From positions 1,178,001 to 1,242,000 of the forward strand of contig NZ_CP097636.1 of the NCBI RefSeq assembly GCF_023573145.1: a stretch of 64,000 nt of DNA. The letters run 5' to 3'. The translations under genes were made by a program, and so were the position numbers. Positions 52,065-61,979 of the stretch are shown piece by piece. Under the pieces are notes generated by a model. That model did not search any database, was not told the origin of the DNA, and was given only the letters and a program-made list of their open reading frames with translations. Each line of letters opens with the position of its first letter. Positions within the stretch are counted from its first letter, which is position 1. The DNA is from Aquincola tertiaricarbonis. GTDB lineage: Bacteria; Pseudomonadota; Gammaproteobacteria; Burkholderiales; Burkholderiaceae_C.

Positions 52065-53111
52065 ATGCTCATCGTCCACAACACCCTGCACCGCCAGCAT
52101 GCGGGCCGCCACGAGATGTTCCGCGGCCGGCTGGTGCCTTGCCATGAATCGCCCGACCGGCTGGACCACCTGCTGGCCGAGCTGGCCCGCCGCCCGGTGG
52201 GCGAGATGGTGGAGCCCGCGGCCGGGCACCTGGACGAAGCGCTGCTGGCCCAGGTGCACAGCCCGCGCTACCTGCAGTTCCTGGCCGGCGCCTGGGACGA
52301 ATGGGTGGCGCTGGACCCGGCCAACGCCGAGCTGGACGCGCTGCCTTCGGTGTGGCCGGTGCGCGGCTTCCGGGCCGATGTACTGCCCACCAACTTCGCG
52401 GCCCGCATGGGCCTGTTCTCGTTCGATGCCGGCACGCCGCTCACGGCGGGCAGCTGGGCCGCCGCCCGCCAGGGCGCGGCCTGTGCCATCGCCGCCGCGC
52501 AGGCAGTGGGCAGCGGCCGCAGCCGCAGCGCCTTCGCGCTGACCCGCCCGCCCGGCCACCACGCGGGGCCGGACTTCTTCGGCGGCTACTGCTTCCTCAA
52601 CAACGCGGCGCTGGCGGCCCAGCAGCTGCGCCAAAGCGGCTTCGAGCGGGTGGCGGTGCTGGACGTGGACTACCACCACGGCAACGGCACGCAGACCATC
52701 TTCTACGGCCGCGGCGACGTGCTCACCGTCTCCATCCACGGCGACCCGATGACGGAGTACCCGTTCTACCTGGGCCATGCCGATGAGCGCGGCGAAGGCG
52801 AGGGCGCCGGCTGCAACCTCAACCTGCCGCTGCCGCGCGGCACCGGCTTTGCCGACTGGCGCGCCGCGCTGGCCCGCGGCCTGGACGAGGTGCGGCGCTT
52901 CGGCGCGCAGGCGCTGGTGGTGGCGCTGGGCGTGGACACCTTCGAGGGCGACCCGATCTCGGCTTTCAAGCTGCGCAGCACCGACTACCTGGACATCGGC
53001 CGTGACCTGGCCGCGGCCGGCCTGCCCACCGTCTTCACCTTCGAGGGCGGTTATGCGGTGGCCGAAGTCGGCATCAATGCCGTCAACGTGCTGGAAGGTT
53101 TTGGCGCATGA
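52065..53111 (+). CDS. Histone deacetylase superfamily: acetylpolyamine amidohydrolase-like
   Basis: 348-residue zinc amidohydrolase. Active-site parts are RPPGHHAGPDFFGG (tandem His), LDVDYHHGNGTQTIFY (zinc ligands Asp and His), the third zinc Asp in ALGVDTFEGD, and the catalytic Tyr in FEGGYAV. The DVDYHHGNGTQ form and the N-terminal region with DVLPTNFAARMG match acetylpolyamine amidohydrolases, which deacetylate acetylputrescine or acetylspermidine. It is cytoplasmic. It overlaps the next gene by ATGA. Confidence 0.9.
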   Translation: MLIVHNTLHRQHAGRHEMFRGRLVPCHESPDRLDHLLAELARRPVGEMVEPAAGHLDEALLAQVHSPRYLQFLAGAWDEWVALDPANAELDALPSVWPVRGFRADVLPTNFAARMGLFSFDAGTPLTAGSWAAARQGAACAIAAAQAVGSGRSRSAFALTRPPGHHAGPDFFGGYCFLNNAALAAQQLRQSGFERVAVLDVDYHHGNGTQTIFYGRGDVLTVSIHGDPMTEYPFYLGHADERGEGEGAGCNLNLPLPRGTGFADWRAALARGLDEVRRFGAQALVVALGVDTFEGDPISAFKLRSTDYLDIGRDLAAAGLPTVFTFEGGYAVAEVGINAVNVLEGFGA

Positions 53112-54361
53112 CAGCGGTGCAGCACACCGACGCCGTGGTGATCGGCGGCGGCCCCGCCGGCCTGATGGCGGCCGAGGCCCTGGTGGCCGCAGGCCGGCAG
53201 GTGGACCTGTACGACGCCATGCCTTCGGTGGGTCGCAAGTTCTTGCTGGCCGGCAAGGGTGGGCTCAACCTCACGCACAGTGAGCCCATCGAGCCCTTCA
53301 CCCAGCGCTACGGCGCGCGGTCGGCCGAGGTGGCGCCTTGGCTGGCGGCCTTCAGCCCGCAGGCGATGCGCGACTGGGCCGCGGCCTTGGGCGTCGAGAC
53401 CTTCGTCGGCAGCTCGGGCCGGGTGTTTCCCAGCGACATGAAGGCGGCGCCGCTGCTGCGCGCCTGGCTGCACCGGCTGCGGGTGGCGGGCGTGCGCTTT
53501 CACCAGCGGCACCGCTGGCTGGGCTGGACCCAAGACGGCGCCGCGTTGCGTTTGCAGGGCCCTGCCGGCGAGTTCCACCTGCAGCCGCGCTGCACCGTGC
53601 TGGCGCTGGGCGGGGCCAGCTGGCCGCAGCTGGGCTCCGACGGCCGCTGGGTGCCGCTGCTGCAGGCCCAGGGCGTGGACGTGGCACCGCTGCAGCCGGC
53701 CAATTGCGGCTTCGAGGTGGCGCGACCCGATGGCCAGCGCGGCTGGAGCGAGCACCTGCGCAGCCGCTTTGCCGGCGCGCCCATCAAGCCGGCGGCGCTG
53801 AAGTTCACGGCGCATGACGGCCGCAGCTTCGAGCGTGCCGGCGAGTTCGTGCTCAGCGACTACGGCGTGGAAGGCAGCCTGGTGTATGCCGTCTCGGCCC
53901 TGTTGCGCGACACGCTGGCCGCGCAGGGCACGGCCACGCTGCACATCGACCTGCTGCCCACCTTCGATGCCGCGCGTGTGCTGGACGAAGTGCGCCGCCC
54001 GCGCGGCACCCGCAGCCTGGCCACGCATCTGAAGAGCCGGCTGGGCCTGGCGGGCGCCAAGGTGTCGCTGCTGCATGAGCTGCTGCCGCGGGCGCAGCTG
54101 GACGATGCGGCCGCGCTGGCCGCGGCCCTGAAGGCGCTGCCGCTGACGCTGGTGGCGCCACGGCCGGTGGCCGAAGCCATCAGCACCGCCGGTGGCGTGC
54201 GGCTGGAGGCGCTGGACGCGCAGCTGATGCTGCGCCAGCAGCCCGGCGTGTTCGTGGCCGGCGAGATGCTGGACTGGGAAGCGCCCACCGGCGGCTACCT
54301 GCTGCAGGCCAGCATGGCCAGCGGGCTGCAGGCCGGCCGCGCGGCTGCGGCCTGGCGCTGA
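53108..54361 (+). CDS. TIGR03862-type NAD(P)/FAD-dependent flavoprotein (HI0933/YhiN-like)
   Basis: 417 residues. The N-terminal FAD motif is VVIGGGPAGLMAAEAL near residues 10-25, followed by VGRKFLLAGKGGLNLTHSE, the HI0933-like signature. The C-terminus has GGVRLEALD and GEMLDWEAPTGGYLLQ, which close the FAD site. It is a soluble flavoprotein of unknown reaction; family members have been tied only loosely to tRNA or redox chemistry. Coupled by ATGA to the amidohydrolase gene, which hints at co-expression rather than a shared pathway. Confidence 0.88.
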   Translation: MTAVQHTDAVVIGGGPAGLMAAEALVAAGRQVDLYDAMPSVGRKFLLAGKGGLNLTHSEPIEPFTQRYGARSAEVAPWLAAFSPQAMRDWAAALGVETFVGSSGRVFPSDMKAAPLLRAWLHRLRVAGVRFHQRHRWLGWTQDGAALRLQGPAGEFHLQPRCTVLALGGASWPQLGSDGRWVPLLQAQGVDVAPLQPANCGFEVARPDGQRGWSEHLRSRFAGAPIKPAALKFTAHDGRSFERAGEFVLSDYGVEGSLVYAVSALLRDTLAAQGTATLHIDLLPTFDAARVLDEVRRPRGTRSLATHLKSRLGLAGAKVSLLHELLPRAQLDDAAALAAALKALPLTLVAPRPVAEAISTAGGVRLEALDAQLMLRQQPGVFVAGEMLDWEAPTGGYLLQASMASGLQAGRAAAAWR

Positions 54362-54371
54362 GCGGCGTTGA

Positions 54372-54399
54372 GCGGCCCTCCAGCCGCGTTCACAACGCG
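54372..54399. terminator. Overlapping hairpins between convergent flavoprotein and pat genes
   Basis: GCGGC/GCCGC (54372-54376 and 54383-54387) and CGCGTT/AACGCG (54385-54390 and 54394-54399) can form alternative small hairpins across the 28-base gap and the pat stop codon. Position suggests a bidirectional terminator; there is no T-run. Confidence 0.35.
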
Positions 54400-57098
54400 T
54401 GCGTCACCAGCTTGAAGTCCGGGTCCTCCGGGTAGGGCTTCACCTCGAAGCCCAGCCCGCGCATCAGCTTGAGCATGCCGGGGTTGTTGGTCAGCACCAG
54501 GCCGTCGATCTCCGACAGGCCCTTCTCGCGCGCCACGTCCATGATGCATTCCATCAAGCGTGAGCCGATGCCCTTGCCGGCATAGGCGTCGGCCACCACC
54601 AGCGAGAACTCGCAGCTCGACTGGTCGGGGTTGGTGACGTAGCGCGACACGCCGATGATGCGTTCGGTCTCGACGATGCTGCCGTCGGTGGCGGCGGCGC
54701 GCTGCTTGTGCACGGCCACCAGCGCCATCTCACGGTCGTAGTCGATCAGCGTGAAGCGCGCCAGCATCGGCGGCGGCAGCTGCGTCATCGAGCTGACGAA
54801 GCGGAAGTAGCGGCTCTCCGGCGACAGGCTTTGCACCAGGGCCTGCAGCATCTGCGCGTCATTGGGGTGGATGGGCCGCACGGTGTATTCGCCGCCGCCG
54901 CGCATCGGCCACACCTGCTCGTAGCGGGCCGGGTAGGGCAGTATGGCCAGGTGGTTGTAGGGGCTGGCGCCGCTGCCCATGCCCGCGCCCATGCTCACGC
55001 TCAACGACGCACTGTCCACGATGATGCGCGCGTCCACCGCCACCGCGCCCGACTCGTCGACGATGATCGGGTTGATGTCCATCTGCCGCAGCTGCGGCAG
55101 CTCGCACACCATCTCCGAGACACGCAGCAGCACCCGCTCCAGCGCGTCCATGTCCACCGGGCTGGCGCCGCGCCATTCGGCCAGCGTCTCGGCCACGCGC
55201 GAGCGTTCGATCAGCCGCCGCGCCAGGAACTTGTTGAGCGGCGGCAGTTCCATCGCGCGGTCGCGGATCAGCTCGATCATCGTGCCGCCGGCGCCGAACA
55301 TGATCACCGGGCCGAAGGGCTCGTCGGTCACCAGGCCGATGCAGATCTCGCGGCCGCGCTGGGCGCGCGCCATCTTCTGCACCGTCACGCCGTTGATGCG
55401 GGCGCCCGGCTGCAGCCGCGCCACCCGTTCCACCATGTCGTTGTAGGTGTCGCGCACACCGGCGCCGTTGAGGATGTTCAGCGCCACGCCCTGCACGTCG
55501 CTCTTGTGCGTGATGTCGGGCGAGTCGATCTTCAGCGCCACCGGAAAGCCCAGCTGCGTGGCGATCATCATCGCCTCGTTGGCATTGCGGGCCAGGATGG
55601 TGTTGGTCACCGGGATGTGGAAGGCCGACAGCAGCGTCTTGGACTCCATCTCGGTCAGCACCTTGCGGCGCTCGGCCAGCACGCTTTCGATCACCAGGCG
55701 CGCGCCTTCGATGTCGGGCTTGGCCAGCGTGGACAAGGGCGGCGGCGTCTGCTGCAGCAGCAGCTGGTTCTGGTAGAAGGAGGCGATGTTGCCGAAGGCG
55801 CCCACCGCCGCCTCCGGCGTGCGGAAGTTGGGGATGGCCGCCTCGTTGAGCTGCTGGCGCGCCGTGCTCACCGAGGCATCGCCCATCCAGCAGGCCAGTA
55901 GCGGCTTGTTCAGCGTGGGTTTGATGGCCACCAGCGCCGCGGCCACCGCGGCCGAATCGCCGCCCGCCTTGGTGGAGTAGATGGCCAGCAGCCCGTCGAT
56001 CTGCCTGTCGCGCGAGGCCGCCTCGATGGCCGCGCGGTAGTGCTCGGCGGTGGCTTCTTCCGACAGGTCGATCAGGTCGGCCAGCGAAGCCTGCGGTGGC
56101 AACTGCGGCTGCAGCGCGGCCACCGACTCGGCCGACAGCCGGCCCATCTGCAGGAAGATCTCGTTGACCCAGTCGGCGGCCAGCACGCCCGGCCCGCCGC
56201 CGTTGGTGATGATGGCCAGCCGCTTGCCCACCGGCCGATAGCGCGAAGCCAGGCACTTGGCGGCCGAGAACAGCTCGACGAAGGAGCGCACCCGCACCGC
56301 GCCGGCGCGACGCAGCGCGGCATCGAACACGTCGTCGGCGCCGACGATGGTGCCGCTGTGGGTGTGGGCGGCCTCGTTGCCTGCCGGCTTGCGGCCGGCC
56401 TTGAGCACCACCACCGGCTTGGCATTGGCGGCCGAGCGCAGCGCACTCATGAAGCGGCGCGCGTTCGAGATGCCCTCCAGGTACACGATGATGCTGTGGG
56501 TGTGCTGGTCGTTGGCCAGGAAGTCCAGCACCTGGGCGATGTCGACCGCGGTGTTCGGCCCCAGTGACACCACCGACGAGAAGCCCACCGCGTTGTTGCG
56601 CGCCCAGTCCAGCATCGACGAGGTGAGCGCGCCCGATTGCGACACCAGCGCCAGCGAGCCGTTGCGTGCCAGCGGCCCCAGCGCGCTGGCATTGAGCTGC
56701 AGCCGCGGCCGCTGCAGGCCCAGGCCGTTGGGGCCCAGCAGGTGCACGCCTTCTCGCCGCGCGATGCGCTTGAGCTCGGCCGCCAGCCGCTCGTCCACGC
56801 CCGCTGAGACGATGAGCGCCGCCCGGCAGCCGATGCGGCCGGCCACCTCCAGCGCGGCGGTCAGGTCCTGGTGGGGCAGGGCGATGATGGCCAGGTCGGC
56901 CCGCGTCTGCGCCAGGTCGGCCAGCGTGCCGCTGGTGTGGATGTCCAGGAAGGTGAGGGTGCCGGCAAAGCGCTGGGCGCGCAGCGCCTCGTGCAGTGTG
57001 CGGCCCTGGGGCGTCAGCGTGTCGGGTGCGTCGGCATCGCCGGCCAGCACCACGATGGATTCAGGCGTGAGGAGTGGCGAGAGATAGTGTTTGTCCAT
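54390..57098 (-). CDS. Pat-type protein lysine acetyltransferase (ADP-forming acyl-CoA synthetase-like domains plus GNAT)
   Basis: 902 residues from ATG 57098. Residues 1-450 resemble the CoA-binding and ligase-CoA domains of ADP-forming acetyl-CoA synthetases (LLGPNGLGLQRP, SQSGALTSSMLDWA, THSGTIVGADDVFDAALRRAG). Residues 490-710 are an ATP-grasp domain (FPVALKIDSPDITHKSDVQG, MFGAGGTMIEL). The last 170 are a GNAT domain with ADAYAGKGIGSRLM for acetyl-CoA and a candidate base Glu in SCEFSLVV. This is the layout of Salmonella Pat and E. coli PatZ, which acetylate lysines of acetyl-CoA synthetase and other enzymes. It follows the deacetylase gene after 20 bases on the same strand. Confidence 0.92.
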   Translation of the reverse strand: MDKHYLSPLLTPESIVVLAGDADAPDTLTPQGRTLHEALRAQRFAGTLTFLDIHTSGTLADLAQTRADLAIIALPHQDLTAALEVAGRIGCRAALIVSAGVDERLAAELKRIARREGVHLLGPNGLGLQRPRLQLNASALGPLARNGSLALVSQSGALTSSMLDWARNNAVGFSSVVSLGPNTAVDIAQVLDFLANDQHTHSIIVYLEGISNARRFMSALRSAANAKPVVVLKAGRKPAGNEAAHTHSGTIVGADDVFDAALRRAGAVRVRSFVELFSAAKCLASRYRPVGKRLAIITNGGGPGVLAADWVNEIFLQMGRLSAESVAALQPQLPPQASLADLIDLSEEATAEHYRAAIEAASRDRQIDGLLAIYSTKAGGDSAAVAAALVAIKPTLNKPLLACWMGDASVSTARQQLNEAAIPNFRTPEAAVGAFGNIASFYQNQLLLQQTPPPLSTLAKPDIEGARLVIESVLAERRKVLTEMESKTLLSAFHIPVTNTILARNANEAMMIATQLGFPVALKIDSPDITHKSDVQGVALNILNGAGVRDTYNDMVERVARLQPGARINGVTVQKMARAQRGREICIGLVTDEPFGPVIMFGAGGTMIELIRDRAMELPPLNKFLARRLIERSRVAETLAEWRGASPVDMDALERVLLRVSEMVCELPQLRQMDINPIIVDESGAVAVDARIIVDSASLSVSMGAGMGSGASPYNHLAILPYPARYEQVWPMRGGGEYTVRPIHPNDAQMLQALVQSLSPESRYFRFVSSMTQLPPPMLARFTLIDYDREMALVAVHKQRAAATDGSIVETERIIGVSRYVTNPDQSSCEFSLVVADAYAGKGIGSRLMECIMDVAREKGLSEIDGLVLTNNPGMLKLMRGLGFEVKPYPEDPDFKLVTHAL

Positions 57099-57118
57099 GG
57101 GGTGCGGTCGGGCCGGGC

Positions 57119-58045
57119 TCAGTCTGCGCCGATCAGCACTTTGACATGGGCGGCCACGCTGCGCGCCAGCGGGCTGAGCACATAACCCCCTTCCAGGCAC
57201 GAGACGATGCGCCCGCCGCAGTGGCGCTCGGCCACCGCCATCAGCTGCCGCGTCACCCATTCGTAGTCGGCTTCCACCAGCCCCAGGTTGCCCATGTCGT
57301 CCTCGCGGTGGGCGTCGAAGCCGGCCGAGACGTAGATCAGCTGCGGCCGGAAGGCCTCCAGCGCGGGCAGCCACTGCTCGCTCACCGCGGCGCGAAAGGC
57401 CTCGCTGCCCGAGCGGCTGGGCAGGCCCACGTTCACCATGTTGGGGCCGGTGGCCTGGTCGCCGTTGAAGGGGTAGAGGCCGCGCTCGAAGATGGAGCAC
57501 ATCAGCACCCGCTCGTCGCCGCGGAAGATGTCTTCGCTGCCGTTGCCGTGGTGCACGTCGAAGTCGATCAGCGCCACCCGCTGCAGGCCATGCACGTCCA
57601 GCGCATGGCGGATGCCCACCGCCACGTTGTTGAAGAAGCAAAAACCCATGGCCGCCGCCCGCTCGGCATGGTGGCCGGGCGGCCGCACGCAGCAGAAGGC
57701 GGCAGGCGCCTCGCCGCCCAGCACCAGGTCGGTGGCCTGCACCGCGGCCCCGGCCGCCCGCAGCGCCGCCTGCACGGTGTGCGGGCACATCGCCGTGTCG
57801 GGGTCCACCTGCCGGTGGCCCTGGGTCGGCGCGCTGGCCAGCAGCTCCTGCACGTACATGGCCGAATGGGCCCGCGCCAGCTGCTGCGGCGTGGCCAGCG
57901 GCGCGTCGTAGGGGCTCATGTAGTCCAGCAGGCCCTTGACCAGCAGCAGGTCGTGGATGGCGCCCAGGCGTTCGGGGCATTCGGGATGCTGCGGGCCCAT
58001 CTCGTGGCGGGCGCAGTCGGCATGGGTGATGAAGGCAGCGAGCAT
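57119..58045 (-). CDS. Histone deacetylase family protein (class II/HDAH-like)
   Basis: 308-residue zinc deacetylase. Tandem His125-His126 (RPPGHHAE), zinc ligands Asp163 and His165 (IDFDVHHGNGSED), the third ligand Asp in SAGFDAHRED and the catalytic Tyr in LEGGYVLSP are all present. ATG 58045 has a GGAGGAGA site upstream. Bacterial members include the amidohydrolases HDAH and AcuC, the latter deacetylating acetyl-CoA synthetase. The gene lies 20 bases upstream of pat on the same strand, so writer and eraser of lysine acetylation are probably made together. Confidence 0.92.
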   Translation of the reverse strand: MLAAFITHADCARHEMGPQHPECPERLGAIHDLLLVKGLLDYMSPYDAPLATPQQLARAHSAMYVQELLASAPTQGHRQVDPDTAMCPHTVQAALRAAGAAVQATDLVLGGEAPAAFCCVRPPGHHAERAAAMGFCFFNNVAVGIRHALDVHGLQRVALIDFDVHHGNGSEDIFRGDERVLMCSIFERGLYPFNGDQATGPNMVNVGLPSRSGSEAFRAAVSEQWLPALEAFRPQLIYVSAGFDAHREDDMGNLGLVEADYEWVTRQLMAVAERHCGGRIVSCLEGGYVLSPLARSVAAHVKVLIGAD

Positions 58046-58154
58046 GGCGGGTCTCCTCCGCCCCAGTCTAGGCAGCGCATCCCACGGCAAGCTGACGTGG
58101 CGCAATGCATGGTGGCTTTGAGGCAAGCCCCCAAGTCTGGGGCGGCGTGTGCAG

Positions 58155-58167
58155 AAAGTCGCACTTT
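58155..58167. promoter_or_regulatory. Inverted repeat in the divergent hdac / small-ORF spacer
   Basis: AAAGT-CGC-ACTTT is a perfect 13-base inverted repeat in the 231-base spacer (58046-58276), which should hold the promoter of the hdac-pat operon and that of the small gene. The only other feature I see there is a short GCCCC/GGGGC pairing (58128-58144 region). Operator function is a guess. Confidence 0.35.
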
Positions 58168-58276
58168 GCCGTTCAGAAACATGCGGGATCAGCCGATGCC
58201 ATCTGACAGACATGCTGGCCGCGCACATTTCGTGCGTGGGTGCTGCTGTCGCTGTCACCGCCCCCAAGGAGACCCC

Positions 58277-58432
58277 ATGTCCTGGCTTGCCCTGCTTCAC
58301 TCGCCCGAGACCCCCGGCGCCGATTCGCCCGCGCCGCTGCATCCCGCCGGCAGCAGCCGCCTGGAGCGCCGCATCTCGGTGTTCATCGCGATGATGGCGA
58401 TGGTGGCGGGCGTGGCCGTCGCCCTGCACTGA
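58277..58432 (+). CDS. 51-residue single-helix membrane protein
   Basis: A short open frame with a strong AAGGAG site five bases before ATG 58277. The first 30 residues are polar and Pro/Ala-rich; a basic LERR precedes one hydrophobic helix (ISVFIAMMAMVAGVAVAL) that runs to the C-terminus. This is a tail-anchored topology with the N-terminus in the cytoplasm by the positive-inside rule. It is not recognised. It stands alone 86 bases before tex. The good ribosome site makes it more credible than most small frames here. Confidence 0.6.
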   Translation: MSWLALLHSPETPGADSPAPLHPAGSSRLERRISVFIAMMAMVAGVAVALH

Positions 58433-58518
58433 GCCGTTGAGCAACTGCCGGCCGGCCTGGCGACGCCGGCCGCCCCGTCCTGCGGTGGCACACTTCGGGC
58501 CCTTTCCCGTGGTTTCCC

Positions 58519-60855
58519 GTGCCTGCCTTGGACAAGATCCTGTTGCAAATCGCCGCCGAACTGCAGGTTCGCCCGGCGCAAGTCAAAGCCGCCGTCGATC
58601 TGCTGGACGGCGGTGCCACCGTCCCCTTCATCGCCCGCTACCGCAAGGAAGCCACCGACGGCCTGGACGACACCCAGCTGCGTGACCTGGAAGCGCGCCT
58701 GGGCTACCTGCGCGAGCTGGAAGACCGCCGCGCCGCGGTGCTCAAGAGCATCGACGAGCAGGGCAAGCTGACGCCCGAGCTGCGCGCCGCCATCGAGGCC
58801 GCGCCCACCAAGCAGGAACTGGAAGACCTGTACCTGCCCTTCAAGCCCAAGCGCCGCACCAAGGGCATGATCGCCCGCGAAGCCGGCCTCGAGCCGCTGG
58901 CCGAGAAGCTGTTCGCCGACCCCTCGCTGGACCCGATGGCCGAGGCGGCCGCCTTCCTCAATGCCGATGCCGGTTTTGCCGATGCCTTCGCGGTGCTGGA
59001 CGGCGTGCGCGACATCCTCTCCGAGCGCTGGGCCGAAGACGCCACGCTGGTGGGCCCGCTGCGCGAATTGCTGTGGGAAGAGGGCCTCTTCACCTCGCGC
59101 CTGCTGGACGGCAAGGACGAACAGAACGCCGACGTTGCCAAGTTCCGCGACTACTTCGACTATTCGGAGCCCATCCGCAGCGTGCCTTCGCACCGGGCGT
59201 TGGCGGTGTTCCGCGGCCGCACGCAAGAGCTGCTGGAAGCCAAGCTGAAGCTGGATGAAGTGCTGCAACCCGGGCAGCCCAGCCTGGCCGAAGGCCGCAT
59301 CGCCCGCCACCTGGGCTGGAGCCATGCCAAGCGGCCGTCGGACGACCTGATCCGCAAGACCATCGGCTGGACCTGGAAGGTCAAGCTCAGCCTCAGCATC
59401 GAGCGCGACCTGTTCGCCCGCCTGCGCGAAAACGCCGAGGCCACCGCCATCAAGGTGTTTGCCGAGAACCTGCGCGACCTGCTGCTGGCCGCCCCGGCCG
59501 GCAAGCGCGTGGTGATGGGCCTGGACCCGGGCATCCGCACCGGCGTCAAGGTGGCGGTGGTGAGTGACACCGGCAAGGTCCTCGATACCTCCACGGTCTA
59601 CCCGCACGAGCCGCGGCGCGACTGGGAAGGCTCGCTGCACACGCTGGGCCGCCTGGTGGCCCAGCACGGCGTCAACCTGATCGCCATCGGCAACGGCACC
59701 GCCAGCCGCGAGACCGACAAGCTGGCCGCCGACCTGATCAAGCGCGTGCAGTCGCTGGCGCCGGACGTGCAGCTCACCAAGGTGGTGGTGAGCGAGGCGG
59801 GGGCCTCGGTGTACTCGGCCAGCGAATTCGCGAGCAAGGAGCTGCCCGACCTGGACGTGAGCCTTCGCGGCGCCGTCTCCATCGCGCGCCGGCTGCAGGA
59901 CCCGCTGGCCGAGCTGGTGAAGATCGACCCCAAGAGCATTGGCGTCGGCCAGTACCAGCACGACGTCAACCAGAGCGAGCTGGCCCGCACGCTGGACGCG
60001 GTGGTGGAAGACTGCGTGAACTCGGTGGGCGTGGACCTGAACACCGCCTCGGCGCCGCTGCTGGCGCAGGTGTCGGGCCTGTCCAACGCGGTGGCGCAGA
60101 GCATCGTGCGCTGGCGCGATGCGCATGGCGCCTTCCGCAACCGCAAGCAGCTGATGGAAGTGGCCGGCCTGGGCGCCAAGACCTTCGAGCAGGCGGCCGG
60201 TTTCCTGCGCATCCGCGATGGCGACAACCCGCTGGACCAGTCGGGCGTGCACCCCGAAACCTACCCGGTGGTCGAGAAGATCATCAGCACCACCGGCCGG
60301 CCCATCCAGGAGCTGGTGGGCAATGCCGACGTCATCCGCAAGCTCAAGCCCGAGGCCTTTGCCGACGAGCGCTTCGGCGCCATCACCGTCAAGGACATCC
60401 TGGCCGAGCTGGAAAAGCCCGGCCGCGACCCGCGCCCCGACTTCAAGGTGGCGCGCTTCAACGACGGCGTGAAAGACATCAAGGACCTGCAGCCCGGCAT
60501 GACGCTGGAAGGCACCGTCAGCAACGTGGCCCAGTTCGGCGCCTTCGTCGACCTGGGCGTGCACCAGGACGGCCTGGTGCACGTGAGCCAGCTCAGCCAC
60601 AAGTTCGTCAACGATGCGCGCGAGGTGGTCAAGACCGGCGACATCGTCAAGGTGAAGGTGCTGGAGGTGGACCTGGCGCGGGGCCGCATCTCGCTGACCA
60701 TGAAGCTGGACAGCGCGGTGCCCGCCAAGGGTGGCGACGGCGGCGGCTACCGCCCGCCCAGCCGCGACCAGCGCGCGCCGCGCAGCCGTGCGCCGGAGCC
60801 GGCGGCCGGCGGCGCGATGGCCGCCGCCTTCGCCAAGCTGCAAGGCCGCAAGTGA
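58519..60855 (+). CDS. tex: Tex-family transcription accessory / RNA-binding protein
   Basis: 778 residues from GTG 58519. The order of parts is typical of Tex: the N-terminal helical region ([20 protein letters not shown]), a YqgF/RNase H-like domain ([17 protein letters not shown] near residue 332), helix-hairpin-helix repeats ([19 protein letters not shown]), and a C-terminal S1 domain ([20 protein letters not shown] near residue 660), ending in a Pro/Arg-rich tail. It binds nucleic acid and the transcription machinery. No clear Shine-Dalgarno site precedes the GTG. The stop overlaps a glycosyltransferase start (GTGA). Confidence 0.94.
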   Translation: MPALDKILLQIAAELQVRPAQVKAAVDLLDGGATVPFIARYRKEATDGLDDTQLRDLEARLGYLRELEDRRAAVLKSIDEQGKLTPELRAAIEAAPTKQELEDLYLPFKPKRRTKGMIAREAGLEPLAEKLFADPSLDPMAEAAAFLNADAGFADAFAVLDGVRDILSERWAEDATLVGPLRELLWEEGLFTSRLLDGKDEQNADVAKFRDYFDYSEPIRSVPSHRALAVFRGRTQELLEAKLKLDEVLQPGQPSLAEGRIARHLGWSHAKRPSDDLIRKTIGWTWKVKLSLSIERDLFARLRENAEATAIKVFAENLRDLLLAAPAGKRVVMGLDPGIRTGVKVAVVSDTGKVLDTSTVYPHEPRRDWEGSLHTLGRLVAQHGVNLIAIGNGTASRETDKLAADLIKRVQSLAPDVQLTKVVVSEAGASVYSASEFASKELPDLDVSLRGAVSIARRLQDPLAELVKIDPKSIGVGQYQHDVNQSELARTLDAVVEDCVNSVGVDLNTASAPLLAQVSGLSNAVAQSIVRWRDAHGAFRNRKQLMEVAGLGAKTFEQAAGFLRIRDGDNPLDQSGVHPETYPVVEKIISTTGRPIQELVGNADVIRKLKPEAFADERFGAITVKDILAELEKPGRDPRPDFKVARFNDGVKDIKDLQPGMTLEGTVSNVAQFGAFVDLGVHQDGLVHVSQLSHKFVNDAREVVKTGDIVKVKVLEVDLARGRISLTMKLDSAVPAKGGDGGGYRPPSRDQRAPRSRAPEPAAGGAMAAAFAKLQGRK

Positions 60856-61931
60856 GTCGCGACGCTCGGCCGCCGCGGCGCGTGGTGATGGTGGCGCACA
60901 GCCACATCCTGGGCGGCATGGAGCGGCGGGTGGTCTCCACCTCGGCCGCGCTGGCCGAGCGGGGCCACCAGGTGGCCTTCGCCGGCCCGCTGGACGGCTG
61001 GATGGGCGAGCGCATGCAGGCCGACGGGCACACCTGCCTGCATGTGCCCATGCATGGCATGTACGACCCGCTGTCGGCCTGGAAGCTGGCGCGCTTTGCC
61101 CGCCGCTGGCGCGCCGACGTGCTGCACGGCCAGGCCCAGCGCGGCGGCCGCTATGCCGACTGGGCCAGCCGCTGGAGCGGCGTGCCGGCGGTGGCCAGCG
61201 CCAATTCCATGGTGTCGTGGCGCTGGTTCCGGCCACAGATGCGGCTGCTGGCCGTCTCCAACGCGGTGCGCGACCACTTGGTGCAGCACGGCCTGCCGGC
61301 GCAGCAGGTGGAGGTGGTGTACTCGGCGGTGCCCGACATCGGCATGCAGCCCGCGCGCGAAGGCGCGCCCACACCGGCGCAGCCGCTGCAGTTGCTGATG
61401 AATTCGCGCCTGGTCGACGTCAAGGCCCACGACGTGGCCGTGGATGCGCTGAAGCTGCTGCCGGCCACGCTGCCGGTGCACCTGTCCATCACCGGCGCCA
61501 CCGACACCGCCTGGGCCGCGCAGATCCGCGAGCAGGTGCAGCGCCTGGACCTGGGCGACCGCGTGACCTTCCTCGGCCAGCGCAAGGACATTCCGGAGCT
61601 GCTGGCCGCCTGCGACGTGGTGCTGGCACCTTCGCGGCACGAGGCGCTGTCGCTCACGCTGATGGAAACCTGCGCCGCCGGCCGCCCGGCCATCGCCACC
61701 CTGGTGGGCGGCAATGCCGAGATCATTGCCGAGGGGCTGAACGGGTTGCTCGTGCCGCCGGACAATGCGCAGGCGCTGGCCGATGCCATCGTGCGCGTGG
61801 GCACCGACACCGCGCTGCGCCTGGCCATGGGCCGCGCGGCGCGGCAGGTGTTCCAGCAGCGCTTCACCGCCGACATCATGGTGCGCAACACGGTGGCCGC
61901 CTACGATGCGGCCGGTGACGCCCAGCGCTAG
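60852..61931 (+). CDS. Glycosyltransferase family 4 protein
   Basis: 359 residues from a GTG overlapping the tex stop. GT-B fold: an N-terminal acceptor domain with [11 protein letters not shown] (the family GG-E loop), and a C-terminal donor domain with [36 protein letters not shown] and the EX7E region [17 protein letters not shown] near residues 265-281. It probably transfers a sugar from a nucleotide donor to a cell-surface glycan or lipid-linked intermediate on the cytoplasmic side. It is followed 48 bases later by a polysaccharide deacetylase, which supports a surface-glycan role. Confidence 0.9.
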   Translation: MSRDARPPRRVVMVAHSHILGGMERRVVSTSAALAERGHQVAFAGPLDGWMGERMQADGHTCLHVPMHGMYDPLSAWKLARFARRWRADVLHGQAQRGGRYADWASRWSGVPAVASANSMVSWRWFRPQMRLLAVSNAVRDHLVQHGLPAQQVEVVYSAVPDIGMQPAREGAPTPAQPLQLLMNSRLVDVKAHDVAVDALKLLPATLPVHLSITGATDTAWAAQIREQVQRLDLGDRVTFLGQRKDIPELLAACDVVLAPSRHEALSLTLMETCAAGRPAIATLVGGNAEIIAEGLNGLLVPPDNAQALADAIVRVGTDTALRLAMGRAARQVFQQRFTADIMVRNTVAAYDAAGDAQR

Positions 61932-61979
61932 GCAGCGCCCGACCCCGGCAGCGCCCCGACACACAGCAAGGAAGCCCCG

